Source: Bacteroidota bacterium
GTDB taxonomy: Bacteria > Bacteroidota > Kryptoniia > Kryptoniales > JAKASW01
Direction of reading: 5' to 3'
Assembly: GCA_021796055.1 (NCBI GenBank)
Contig: JAJYOS010000003.1
Span: forward strand, 1 to 27,456
DNA length: 27,456 bases
Part shown: piece after piece, positions 1-8,371 of the stretch
Numbering within the stretch: the first letter of the stretch is position 1
How the letters are laid out: every line of letters begins with the position of its first letter
The notes under the pieces: model-generated
Told to the model about the DNA's origin: nothing
Database searches by the model: none
The model's input: the letters and a program-made list of their open reading frames with translations, nothing else
Program-made: the position numbers and the translations under genes

Positions 1-767
1 TGCTCGCCGCGAAAGGCGTCAAGGAACTGATCGTCGTCGGCCAGGACACGACTTATTACGGCCTTGACATCTACGGAAGAAGAACACTTCCCTCTTTGAT
101 GGAGAAGTTGAACAAGGTCGATGGGATCGAGTGGATTCGCCTCATGTACGCGTATCCCGCTAAGTTCCCGGAAGAACTCCTGGACATCATGCGCGACAGC
201 GACAAAGTGGCAAACTACATCGACATCCCGATACAGCACGTTTCCGATAAGCTTCTGAGATCCATGCGCCGCGGCATAACGAGACGGCGTTTGGAGGAAC
301 TTCTCCAATCGATACGCGAAAAGGTCCCCGGCATCGCAATACGAACCACTTTGATCGTCGGATACCCGGGCGAGGGTGAAAAGGAGTTTCAAGAGCTCCT
401 CGAGTTTGTGAGTGAGTTCAAGTTTGACAGACTGGGTGCATTCACGTACTCCGTTGAGGAAGGCACGACCGCGGCAATCCTAGGGGACCCGGTACCGCAG
501 GATGAGAAAGAACGTCGCCACGCCGCAATCATGGAAGCGCAGCGACAAATAATCATTGAGTTGAACCAAAAGAAGATCGGTACGATTCAGCGGGTCATCG
601 TGGACAGGAAAGACGGTGAAGACTATGTCGGCAGGACATGTCATGACGCTCCGGAGATCGATTCCGAAGTGATAATAACTTCAGTAAATCCCATCGAGAT
701 CGGGTCATTCGTAGAAGTTGTGATCGATGACTCATACGAGCACGACATGTACGGCACAGTCGTTTAA
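1..767 (+). CDS. rimO: Ribosomal protein S12 methylthiotransferase RimO, 3' part
   Basis: The reading frame is open from the left edge (first full codon at base 3), so the gene is cut by the window and its N-terminus is missing. RimO is a radical-SAM enzyme that adds a methylthio group to an aspartate of ribosomal protein S12. The visible part begins with the family stretch GVKELIVVGQDTTYYG, continues with YIDIPIQHVSDKLLRSMRRG and RTTLIVGYPGEGEKEF, and ends in a TRAM-type RNA-binding domain (VIVDRKDGEDYVGRT and after). The QDTTYYG and IPIQHVSD stretches favour RimO over the tRNA enzyme MiaB. The MTTase domain and the radical-SAM CxxxCxxC cysteines must lie upstream of the window. The stop TAA runs straight into the ribosome binding site of the next gene, so the two are probably cotranscribed. 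Confidence 0.93.
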   Translation, partial: LAAKGVKELIVVGQDTTYYGLDIYGRRTLPSLMEKLNKVDGIEWIRLMYAYPAKFPEELLDIMRDSDKVANYIDIPIQHVSDKLLRSMRRGITRRRLEELLQSIREKVPGIAIRTTLIVGYPGEGEKEFQELLEFVSEFKFDRLGAFTYSVEEGTTAAILGDPVPQDEKERRHAAIMEAQRQIIIELNQKKIGTIQRVIVDRKDGEDYVGRTCHDAPEIDSEVIITSVNPIEIGSFVEVVIDDSYEHDMYGTVV

Positions 768-772
768 GGAGG
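766..772 (+). promoter_or_regulatory. Ribosome binding site that fixes a GTG start
   Basis: AAGGAGG overlaps the rimO stop codon and lies 6 bases before the GTG at 779. It supports that GTG as the start of the GWxTD-domain gene, since no ATG is available at a suitable distance. Confidence 0.8.
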
Positions 773-778
773 CAAATT

Positions 779-2071
779 GTGATAAGGACGATATCGTCCC
801 TGCTTCTCTTCGCCTTCTCTGTGTCGGCACAGGTGGAGTTCCAGCGCCCCTATTCGGTAACCGCTCCACAATTTTACTTCGATGTTCTCAACTTCAGGTC
901 TTCCACTTCTCAGAGCAGAATCGATTTATATTTCCAAATTCCTTATAGTCGACTCCATTTCATGAGAGACGGAAGCAATTTTGTTTCGTCTTATGAAATT
1001 AGAGCCCGTCTTATTGACAAGAACCGCGCCGTCGCACACGAAGAATCGTGGGAGGAGACGGAAATCACCAGGGGCTTCGACGAGACGACCAGCGATTTCA
1101 TCCTGTCTTCGTGTCAGCGACATTTTATCGTGGATCCGGGTTCCTATACACTCTTCCTCACCGTCCACCAACCCGAGAGCGGAGATTCATTCTCCGAGAG
1201 TTGCGAGGTCGCAGCGCGTGATTTCTCATCACCAAGTGCGTCGATTTCGGATATCATGATCCTGCTCACCGCTTCGAGGACCGGAGAGAAGCGCACTATA
1301 GTCCCAAATATTCGACGAAATGTCTACTCTCAGTCCGATTCTTTTCAGGTCTTTTTCGAGGTCTATCCCGCCGGCAGCTCGGATTCCCTATATATCACGA
1401 CCGAAGTACTTGGGTCGCAAGACAAAGCGGTGTACTCGAATTCAAGGCGGGTTAAATCTGTTCTGCCGGTGACACGGGTCTTCCAGGAGTTGCCGAAAAC
1501 TTCGCTTGCTATGGGACATTATAAAATTCGGGTGCTGCTCCGCGGCCCGGACAACGAAGGAAATCCCGTCATGGCCGCATCATCCAGGGCGTTTTCCATA
1601 TATTTCCCCGACCTGCCGCCTACCGTGACGGACCTCGACGAAGCGGCTGAACAGATGATATTCATCACGGGCTCCTCGACAATCGACAGCATCAAATCCG
1701 AAACCGATCCTACGGCCAAGGAGAAAAAGTTTCTCGGTTTCTGGCGGCACTACCGCTCAAAATTCTCGACCGACTCCAGAGTCCTTATGGAAGAATATTA
1801 CAGCAGGGTCGCGTATTCCAATGAGAACTTTGCCCACTTCTTCCCCGGGTGGAAAAGCGACCGCGGCATGATTTACATCTTGTTCGGACCTCCTGACGAA
1901 GTCGAGAGATATCCCTTTAATATCGACAGCAAGCCGTACGAGATCTGGCAATATTACCGAAAGTCGCGCAAATTCCTGTTTGTGGATGAGACCGGATTGG
2001 GAGATTACAGGTTGTACACTCCGGTCTGGGACAGTAACTCACCTTTATCCGGGATGGATTTCGTACGATGA
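779..2071 (+). CDS. Exported GWxTD-domain protein
   Basis: The 430-residue product starts at GTG behind a strong AAGGAGG. Residues 1-18 form a signal peptide (hydrophobic LLLFAFSVSA, likely cut before QVEF), so the protein is exported. The middle is beta-rich with no motif I recognise. The C-terminal part has the GWxTD-domain signature at residues 357-361, followed by DRGMIYILFGPPDEVERYP and by EIWQYY and the aromatic segment after it. Here the core reads GWKSD, with Ser in place of the usual Thr. The family (TIGR04514 type) occurs in FCB-group bacteria and Acidobacteria; its biochemical role is not established. The stop overlaps the start of the GH57 gene by 4 bases (ATGA), so translation is probably coupled. 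No function beyond the domain name can be given. Confidence 0.88.
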   Translation: MIRTISSLLLFAFSVSAQVEFQRPYSVTAPQFYFDVLNFRSSTSQSRIDLYFQIPYSRLHFMRDGSNFVSSYEIRARLIDKNRAVAHEESWEETEITRGFDETTSDFILSSCQRHFIVDPGSYTLFLTVHQPESGDSFSESCEVAARDFSSPSASISDIMILLTASRTGEKRTIVPNIRRNVYSQSDSFQVFFEVYPAGSSDSLYITTEVLGSQDKAVYSNSRRVKSVLPVTRVFQELPKTSLAMGHYKIRVLLRGPDNEGNPVMAASSRAFSIYFPDLPPTVTDLDEAAEQMIFITGSSTIDSIKSETDPTAKEKKFLGFWRHYRSKFSTDSRVLMEEYYSRVAYSNENFAHFFPGWKSDRGMIYILFGPPDEVERYPFNIDSKPYEIWQYYRKSRKFLFVDETGLGDYRLYTPVWDSNSPLSGMDFVR

Positions 2072-4176
2072 TGGTGAGTCAACCGCTCAGAGTGCTGTTC
2101 ATCTGGCACCACCACCAGCCGTATTACAAGACCGACGGCACGTTCCTTATGCCGTGGGTGCGCATGCACGGCATCAAGGATTATTGGGACATGGTACGAA
2201 TGTTGGACGATTTTCCGAAGATTAAGCAAACCTTCAACTTCGCCCCGTCGCTCCTCGAACAGATCTTGGATTACCTGAACGGCGCTGCGACCGACACGGC
2301 TTACCTCCTCTCCCGGAAGAATCCGGAATCATTCTCCGAACCGGACAAATTGAGCGCCTTGAAGACTTTCTTCATGGCCAACCCGGAGCGTATGATCAAA
2401 CGATATACGAGGTATGCGGAGCTCCTGGCAAAACGCGGAGTAGTCAAGAACGAAACAGAGTTGTATTCCGTAGCCGATAGATTCAGCGTGCAGGATTTTC
2501 GCGATCTTCAGGTATGGTGGAATCTATCCTGGGTGGGAGAGTATTCACGGTTCGACCCGCCGTTCAAATTCTACCTCGACAAACAGAGAGATTTCTCCGA
2601 GGAAGAAAAACTAAAGCTCCTTTCGGCGCAGACGGAAATCATCTCGCGAATAATTCCGCATCACATGGAGGCAGTGAAGAGGAAACAGATTGAAGTCTCC
2701 GTCTCCCCTTTCTATCACCCGATCCTGCCTCTGCTGTGCGACAGCAATATCGCTGCTGATGCCAATCCACGGACGGTCCTGCCTAATCACCGGTACGAGT
2801 ACTCCGGGGATGCAGACGGTCAGATTAAATCCGCGCTGGATTACGGCAGGAGTGTTTTCGGTCAACCACCGTCAGGGATGTGGCCGAGCGAGGGCTCGGT
2901 CAGCAACGAAGTCCTCAGGCTTATGGCGAAGAACCGGGTCAACTGGGTTGCAACCGACGAAGCGATACTGCGCAAAACGTTGACGAAGTCTGGAAAGGCC
3001 GTTTCTGAAGATTTTCTCGAAAGATATTTTCCGTACAGCTTCGTTTCCGGAAGATATCCGGTGAAGATATTTTTCAGAGATCATAACCTATCCGACAAGA
3101 TCGGTTTCGTATATTCGAACTGGAGCCCCGACGACGCAGCGCACGATTTTCTAACGAACCTGCTCAGGATAAGGAAATCTTTGGTCGACAATTATGGCGA
3201 GAAGGGGCTGAGTGCAGCTGTCGTGCCGGTGATTCTGGACGGGGAAAATGCCTGGGAATTCTACCAGAGCGACGGAAAAGACTTCCTCCGGACACTCTAT
3301 TACCTGATCTCAAATGAGCCTCGTATCGAGACCGTATTGCCATCCGACGTGACGGTGAACAAAGACCGCTCAATCAAACATATCGAACCGGGTTCATGGA
3401 TCAACGGGAACTTCGACATATGGATAGGGCACGAAGAGGACAATAAGGCTTGGGACCTTCTTCACGAGGCACGGGAGAGCTTCGAGAGAATTTCAGCGAA
3501 GCTGCCAGCGAAACGCCGGGCGCAGGCGTTCAGAGAGATCACAATCAGCGAAGGGTCCGACTGGTGCTGGTGGTACGGCGACGAGCATAAATCAAGCCAG
3601 GCCGCAGAATTCGACGAGCTCTTCAGATACCACCTCAAGCAAGTGTATTCTATTCTGCGAATCGATGCCCCGCCGCAGCTCGACGAACCGATTAAAAGAA
3701 GGGTCGAACAACTTAACTACCGGCAGCCAGCGAGATCCATCTCACCGAAGGTGGGCGTTGAAAGAGTGGCTGCCGGATGGAAGAACGCCGGATTCATCGG
3801 TCAGGAGCAGCTCACAGGAGCAATGCAAAAGGCCGGACTTCAAATCAAGCGTGTAAGTTTCGGAAACGACAGGACCAGTATCTACCTGATGATCGAGACT
3901 ACCGAGCAGCGTCCCACGGCAAAGTTCGTCATCGAATTCCTCTCTCCGGTAGGGATGACGCTGGAAATAGGAACTTCTTTCACGTGCAGAACGGATTCGC
4001 TGCAAGATGATCTCAGCCTGTCGGTTCGCTACAAAGCGGGAACGAATTTGCAGCTCCAGATTTCATACGGGGAGATAAAATCCGGGGAAGCAGCTTTCTC
4101 TGTTTCAGTTTATGATCAAGATACGCTTATTGATTCCCTGCCCCACCAGGGGCTGGCGAAATTCAGACTTTTCTAG
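2068..4176 (+). CDS. Glycoside hydrolase family 57 protein (amylopullulanase/alpha-amylase type)
   Basis: A 702-residue GH57 enzyme with no signal peptide, so probably cytoplasmic. The N-terminal beta-strand ends in HHHQP (residues 14-18), GH57 region 1. EVSVSPFYHPILPLL matches region 2. GMWPSEGSV (270-278) carries the likely nucleophile Glu275. VILDGENAWE carries the likely acid/base Asp391. GH57 enzymes cleave or transfer alpha-1,4/1,6 glucans with retention. The W-P-S-E-G-S and DGENAWE motifs are those of the amylopullulanase-like subgroup, so glycogen or alpha-glucan turnover is the best guess; the exact substrate cannot be read from sequence. The last ~100 residues look like an added beta domain. 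The start is ATGATG; the first ATG overlaps the preceding stop, and a second ATG follows at 2071. The stop overlaps that of the convergent gene. Confidence 0.9.
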   Translation: MMVSQPLRVLFIWHHHQPYYKTDGTFLMPWVRMHGIKDYWDMVRMLDDFPKIKQTFNFAPSLLEQILDYLNGAATDTAYLLSRKNPESFSEPDKLSALKTFFMANPERMIKRYTRYAELLAKRGVVKNETELYSVADRFSVQDFRDLQVWWNLSWVGEYSRFDPPFKFYLDKQRDFSEEEKLKLLSAQTEIISRIIPHHMEAVKRKQIEVSVSPFYHPILPLLCDSNIAADANPRTVLPNHRYEYSGDADGQIKSALDYGRSVFGQPPSGMWPSEGSVSNEVLRLMAKNRVNWVATDEAILRKTLTKSGKAVSEDFLERYFPYSFVSGRYPVKIFFRDHNLSDKIGFVYSNWSPDDAAHDFLTNLLRIRKSLVDNYGEKGLSAAVVPVILDGENAWEFYQSDGKDFLRTLYYLISNEPRIETVLPSDVTVNKDRSIKHIEPGSWINGNFDIWIGHEEDNKAWDLLHEARESFERISAKLPAKRRAQAFREITISEGSDWCWWYGDEHKSSQAAEFDELFRYHLKQVYSILRIDAPPQLDEPIKRRVEQLNYRQPARSISPKVGVERVAAGWKNAGFIGQEQLTGAMQKAGLQIKRVSFGNDRTSIYLMIETTEQRPTAKFVIEFLSPVGMTLEIGTSFTCRTDSLQDDLSLSVRYKAGTNLQLQISYGEIKSGEAAFSVSVYDQDTLIDSLPHQGLAKFRLF

Positions 4177-5033
4177 TAGCTCTTTATCTTAATTCCGCCC
4201 ATGGCGGATTCGACAAATATCCTGAGTTTCGGCCCGCTCTTCTCGTTCGAGCGATAGACGCCTCCTCCCTGCGAATAAAACCCGGCTACATCCACAGAGG
4301 TCAGAAAACTCTCGGGCGTCGTAACGGTTGTGTTTATGTCCGAAGGAATCGATATTTCAACCGACCCCAAACCGGTTTTCACTCTCAAGTCGCAATCCCT
4401 GACGAGCTTTCCTCCGAAGTCGATCTTAATCGAACCGAGTCCCCCATTGAAGTCAATTGATTTCGCGTTGGCATTCGAGAGATTCTCAACCGTCACGCTG
4501 GATATCCCGGTTTTCAAAGTGATGTTGTCGCACTCAATCTTATTGGGAGACGAGAAATTCAGATCGAAGCTGCAAACGCCCGTCGAAAAGTTGGCATCTG
4601 AAATTTCCATTCCGCCGAGGTCGACTCTCGCGTCGCAAACCCCAAACGACATGTCCAACGACAGGGGGACCGAACGGGCAAGTTCAAGATCGACCGAATC
4701 CTTATCATCCCCGAAACCAAGGAATGGGAAACTCGTGTGTTCTTTATCGTTCGAGAGTTTGAAGACTCCGTTGTCCCCCTCTATCTCGTACATCAACTTG
4801 GGGACTCTCTCGCCGTTGGTATAACGATAATACAACTGGAATGCTTTGTCATGGTCCCTGGTTCCTCTCACCTGGAGGTCCACCGCACCGAGTTTTATCA
4901 CCGCCCTGATCGACTTCGCCCCGTTCAAATCCTCCCCCGTCTTGAGGGATCGCTGCGCGAATGCCGCCGAATAAAGAATCAAAATGAACAGTATGGTTTT
5001 CATGCTATCATCAATTACGCGCATTTTCGACAT
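4173..5033 (-). CDS. Exported toast-rack/DUF4097-like beta-helical protein
   Basis: The product has up to 286 residues. Three starts are possible: 5033, 5024 or 5003. The last gives the cleanest signal peptide (MKTILFILILYSAAFAQ) and may be the true start. The rest is a repetitive beta structure with recurring G-x-G-S/V-x-x-I strands (LGAVDLQV, GGLGSIKIDFGG, TGLGSVEISIP, AMGGIKIKSY). This is typical of the toast_rack / DUF2154 / DUF4097 superfamily of envelope proteins. The assignment is by pattern and motif spacing. The gene lies 5 bases after the ECF sigma factor stop and is the last gene of the minus-strand operon, in the place where an anti-sigma factor is often found. It has no transmembrane anchor after the signal peptide, so it is probably periplasmic or surface-exposed and is not itself a classical anti-sigma factor. 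Confidence 0.75.
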   Translation of the reverse strand: MSKMRVIDDSMKTILFILILYSAAFAQRSLKTGEDLNGAKSIRAVIKLGAVDLQVRGTRDHDKAFQLYYRYTNGERVPKLMYEIEGDNGVFKLSNDKEHTSFPFLGFGDDKDSVDLELARSVPLSLDMSFGVCDARVDLGGMEISDANFSTGVCSFDLNFSSPNKIECDNITLKTGISSVTVENLSNANAKSIDFNGGLGSIKIDFGGKLVRDCDLRVKTGLGSVEISIPSDINTTVTTPESFLTSVDVAGFYSQGGGVYRSNEKSGPKLRIFVESAMGGIKIKSY

Positions 5034-5038
5034 AGGTT

Positions 5039-5638
5039 TCAGTAATGTCTTATTTTGTCTTTCAGGTACTTGTACATCATTTCCCGGGCGCGAAACAACT
5101 GGACCTTGATGGTGTTGACGGGCAGACCGGTCTTTTTCGCGATTTCCTCGTAACTTAGCTCATCCTGATGCCTTAGAATGATCACTTCACGATATTTCCC
5201 GGGGAGCGAGTCGATAGCAGATCGTATTAGGCGGGTTTTCTGCTCCCTGAGCATGTTCAGGTCGGGTTCGTAAGTGGAATCCGGAATTTCGTGCCCGATT
5301 TCACCTTCTTCGGTATGTATTTGTTCATCGATGGAATAAATTCTGAGTTTCTTTTTCCTTATATAATCTATGCAGTGATTGTTCGCAATTTTGAACAGCC
5401 ACGAGGCGAACTGATGTTCGTAGTCGAAATCGTCCAGATGTTGAAACGCCTTTATGAAAACTTCCTGGGTGAGGTCTTCAATCTGGTTTCTATCCCTGAC
5501 AAGCTTGTAGACTATCTGGGCTATCGGGTTCCTGTATCTTCTCATCAGAGCTTTGAACGCCTTCTCGTCGCCGGCCATAGCCCGCTTGACGAGCACAGCG
5601 TCTTCCGCAGCTCTCCTGTGGCGTTCCTCTTCCTTCAT
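5039..5638 (-). CDS. RNA polymerase sigma factor, ECF (RpoE-like) family
   Basis: A 199-residue sigma-70 family protein with only regions 2 and 4. Region 2 (about 30-98) includes QIEDLTQEVFIKAFQHL and FASWLFKIANNHCIDYIR, the core-binding and -10 recognition part. Region 4 (about 143-195) has LPGKYREVIILRHQDELSYEEIAKKTGLP and VNTIKVQLFRAREMM, the -35 helix-turn-helix. A short acidic linker separates them. AGGAG lies 3 bases before the ATG, and the gene begins 6 bases after the inositol-3-phosphate synthase stop, so it is cotranscribed with it. ECF factors normally answer to an adjacent membrane anti-sigma factor; none is present here, the next gene being an exported toast-rack-like protein. 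Target promoters are unknown. Confidence 0.93.
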   Translation of the reverse strand: MKEEERHRRAAEDAVLVKRAMAGDEKAFKALMRRYRNPIAQIVYKLVRDRNQIEDLTQEVFIKAFQHLDDFDYEHQFASWLFKIANNHCIDYIRKKKLRIYSIDEQIHTEEGEIGHEIPDSTYEPDLNMLREQKTRLIRSAIDSLPGKYREVIILRHQDELSYEEIAKKTGLPVNTIKVQLFRAREMMYKYLKDKIRHY

Positions 5639-5644
5639 CCGCTC

Positions 5645-7012
5645 CTATTTTTTCGAAGAACGCTGCAGCTTTGAGCTGGCCCCGGTGTCATCCGCATAGT
5701 ACTCGACTCCAAGGTGCGTTATTAATTCTTCGCCCATGAGATAACGAAGAAAGTTCTTTAGTTTTGTCAATTGAATGAACAGGTCGTGTTCCGGATAAAG
5801 CTCCGGCGCGCACATCGGGCTTTTGAAGTAGAAAGAAAGCCATTCCTGTATGCCGGACAATCCCGACCGATGAGCCAGGTCGAGAAAAAGGACAAGGTCA
5901 AGCAGAACGGGTGCGGCGAGGATAGAATCCCGGCAGAGGAAATTCACCTTGATCTGCATCGGATATCCGAGCCACCCGAATATATCTATGTTGTCCCAGC
6001 TCTCCTTGTCATCTCCACGGGGAGGGTAGTAATTTATGCGGACTTTGTGGTAGTAATCGGAATATAAGTTTGGATAAATATCCGGCTGTAAAATATGTTC
6101 GAGGACGGAGAGCTTGCTGACCTCTTTCGTTTTAAAGGAACCGGGCTCATCCAGGACTTCTCCATCCTGATTCCCGAGTATATTCGCCGAAAACCATCCG
6201 TTCAATCCCAGCATCCTCGCCTTCAGCATCGGAGCGAGGACAGTCTTTAGAAGTGTCTGTCCCGTTTTGAAGTCTTTGCCTGCAATTGGAAGTCTCGCTT
6301 TTCCCGAGAGCTCATTCATTGCGGGGATGTCGACCGTCAAGTTCGGCGCGCCGTTTGCGAACGGCAGCCCTTCCTTCAGCGCGGCGTAGGCATAGATCAT
6401 GCTCGGTGCTATCCTCTGGTCATTCTTCACAAGACCCTTCTCAAAGTTCTTGAGATTCCGATGCACTTCGCTCTCTTCGATGTACACTTCCGTGCTGCCA
6501 CACCACACCATGACGCCCCGTTTCGAGCCGTGTCGTTTCATTGTCGATCTTATGTCATCACGGAGCTGATCGGCAAGGTCCATCTTGGTCTTGCCCTTCT
6601 TGATCACCTTCGGACGCAGTCTTTTTACATACTGCTGTTCAAAGACCGCCGGCATGACGTCGATGCTTTTCAGGAACGGTTTAGCCAGCTCAAGATCTTT
6701 CTCGTGGAGGACACCCGCCTTCTTCGCGGCGTCGTAAGCCGTACCACCGAAGATATCCCAGCCGGCATACTTCAGGTTGTCGAGCTCTGCCAATGGGACG
6801 AAATCCTTAATGAGGGGACTTCGCTTTTCTGTTCTTTTGCCCAGTCGAATGGCCGACATCTGCGTCAACGAACCGACGGGTTGGCGCATGCCCTTTCTGA
6901 TAAGTTCCGTCCCTGCCATAAAAGTAGTGGAAACCGCCCCGATTCCAGGAGTGAAGACGGTCAGCGTTCCCTCCGGGCTATCGATTTTCTTCATTGAATT
7001 GTTTGTGGACAT
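5645..7012 (-). CDS. ino1: Inositol-3-phosphate synthase
   Basis: A 455-residue NAD-dependent enzyme that turns glucose 6-phosphate into 1D-myo-inositol 3-phosphate. The N-terminus holds a dinucleotide-binding loop GIGAVSTTFMAG (23-34). Further family motifs are GWDIFGGTAYDAA (84-96), VDIPAMNEL, the conserved GKDFKTGQT (245-253), which carries a catalytic-site lysine, and LGNQDG (279-284), equivalent to LGNNDG of eukaryotic enzymes. The start at 7012 has GAGAGG 7 bases upstream and overlaps the upstream CDP-alcohol transferase by 35 bases; a later Met (residue 7) would shorten the overlap to 17. Together with the neighbouring transferase it forms the two core steps of inositol-phospholipid synthesis. 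Confidence 0.92.
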   Translation of the reverse strand: MSTNNSMKKIDSPEGTLTVFTPGIGAVSTTFMAGTELIRKGMRQPVGSLTQMSAIRLGKRTEKRSPLIKDFVPLAELDNLKYAGWDIFGGTAYDAAKKAGVLHEKDLELAKPFLKSIDVMPAVFEQQYVKRLRPKVIKKGKTKMDLADQLRDDIRSTMKRHGSKRGVMVWCGSTEVYIEESEVHRNLKNFEKGLVKNDQRIAPSMIYAYAALKEGLPFANGAPNLTVDIPAMNELSGKARLPIAGKDFKTGQTLLKTVLAPMLKARMLGLNGWFSANILGNQDGEVLDEPGSFKTKEVSKLSVLEHILQPDIYPNLYSDYYHKVRINYYPPRGDDKESWDNIDIFGWLGYPMQIKVNFLCRDSILAAPVLLDLVLFLDLAHRSGLSGIQEWLSFYFKSPMCAPELYPEHDLFIQLTKLKNFLRYLMGEELITHLGVEYYADDTGASSKLQRSSKK

Positions 7013-7655
7013 AATACAGCCTCTCGATTGCAGTTAGATTAGTAAGCACCGCCAGAAGGAAAACGGACGCGGCTAGGGCCAGCGGCGGGTGAACCGGTCC
7101 ATTCCCGAATAACCGGTTTATCGCATCGCCGAACACCCTGTCAAGGAACGGGTCGAACATATTCAGCAACAATCCGAGCCCAAGGATGACGACTCGTTCC
7201 TGGCGTCTGGCGAGCCCGACATTCGCCTTGAACCCGAGAGCCTCTGCACGGGCCCGTATGTAACTAACCATGATCGAACCGCCTACGGCAAACACCGCCG
7301 CCACTGACGTTAGATAAAAATGATTACCTATGAGATAAAAACCAAGTCCGAAAAACACGGTGACCTCGGAGTACCTGTCCATGGTAGAATCGTACACCGC
7401 TCCAAACCTGGTAACGCGCCCCGTCTTACGGGCGACGGCTCCGTCTATTGTATCAAAGAGCCCGCTGACCAGGACCAGGACCCCTCCGATAGCGAGCCTC
7501 CCCGCCGCTATTTCCCACGCAGAAAGAATGCTGAGTAGAAAACCAAGGGTGGTCAGCCAGTTCGGGTTCGCGTTTCTTCTCCCCAGCCAGCGTGCCAGCG
7601 GCTCAAGTCCGCTCTTGAAGCCGTTCTCCACCCAAGGCGGGATGAGGCTTCTCAT
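6978..7655 (-). CDS. CDP-alcohol phosphatidyltransferase, probable phosphatidylinositol(phosphate) synthase
   Basis: A 225-residue integral membrane enzyme with about six hydrophobic segments. The full family signature is present: D68-x2-D71-G72-x2-A75-R76-x8-G85-x3-D89-x3-D93, the metal- and CDP-lipid-binding site. The family swaps CMP on a CDP-lipid for an alcohol. Because inositol-3-phosphate synthase follows directly with overlapping reading frames, the likely acceptor is inositol phosphate, as in mycobacterial phosphatidylinositol-phosphate synthase. The acceptor is inferred from context, because the signature alone does not separate this from PgsA-type enzymes. The start overlaps the rsmI stop by 4 bases, which points to translational coupling. 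No phosphatase that would remove the remaining phosphate is seen nearby. Confidence 0.87.
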   Translation of the reverse strand: MRSLIPPWVENGFKSGLEPLARWLGRRNANPNWLTTLGFLLSILSAWEIAAGRLAIGGVLVLVSGLFDTIDGAVARKTGRVTRFGAVYDSTMDRYSEVTVFFGLGFYLIGNHFYLTSVAAVFAVGGSIMVSYIRARAEALGFKANVGLARRQERVVILGLGLLLNMFDPFLDRVFGDAINRLFGNGPVHPPLALAASVFLLAVLTNLTAIERLYYVHKQFNEENR

Positions 7656-8371
7656 TTCTCAGAACCTTCGACAATTATTACGAACTCGCCGCGTTTCTCG
7701 CCGTGACCGATCATGTCCAATATTTCCGAGAACGTCCCCCTGTAGAAGGTCTCGTGCAATTTGGTTATCTCTCTCCCGACAACACAGTTCCGCTCGCCGA
7801 AATATTTGGACAATTCGAGAAGAGTCTTCTCAATCCTGTGAGGCGACTCGTACAGAACAATGGTCCTTCGCTCAGAGGAAAGTTCCTGGAGTTTCTTCTG
7901 TCTTCCCTTCTTCAACGGCAGAAATCCCTCAAATACGAAACGATCCGTTCTGAGCCCGCTGGAGGACAATGCGGCTACCAAGGCTGTCGCGCCGGGAATC
8001 GGAATTACTTCCACCCCGGTCGCCAGTGCATCCCTTACCAGAGTGTAACCCGGATCGGAAATTCCCGGAGTGCCTGCATCGGTTATCAACGCAGCCGTCG
8101 CACCATCGGATATCTTCCCGACAATCTCACTGGTCCTGCCGGCTCCGCTGTGGCTGTGGAAGCTCAACATTGGTTTCGAAATACCGAAATGTTTGAGAAG
8201 AACGGAACTCGTCCTGGTGTCCTCCGCAACTATGAAATCAACCGACTTGAGCGTGTCGACGGCTCGAAAGGTGATATCTGATAAGTTGCCGATAGGTGTC
8301 GCGACGACAAAAAGTCTTCCCCCCGGTTTCTCGGTCCCCTGAAGGGATCCCCCTTGCACTACGTTCCCCAA
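7652..8371 (-). CDS. rsmI: 16S rRNA (cytidine(1402)-2'-O)-methyltransferase RsmI
   Basis: A tetrapyrrole-methylase-fold enzyme that uses SAM to 2'-O-methylate C1402 in the ribosomal decoding centre. Hallmarks are VVATPIGNLSDITFRA near the N-terminus, AEDTR, ITDAGTPGISDPG (SAM site), PIPGATALVAALSSSGL and the C-terminal YESPHRIEKTL. The open frame begins at TTG 8371. A GTG at 8359 that shares a base with the nadE stop (TAGTG) and has GGGG 6 bases upstream is an equally good or better start and would remove four residues. The ends of the gene overlap both neighbours, placing it firmly inside the nadE operon. Confidence 0.95.
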   Translation of the reverse strand: MGNVVQGGSLQGTEKPGGRLFVVATPIGNLSDITFRAVDTLKSVDFIVAEDTRTSSVLLKHFGISKPMLSFHSHSGAGRTSEIVGKISDGATAALITDAGTPGISDPGYTLVRDALATGVEVIPIPGATALVAALSSSGLRTDRFVFEGFLPLKKGRQKKLQELSSERRTIVLYESPHRIEKTLLELSKYFGERNCVVGREITKLHETFYRGTFSEILDMIGHGEKRGEFVIIVEGSEK

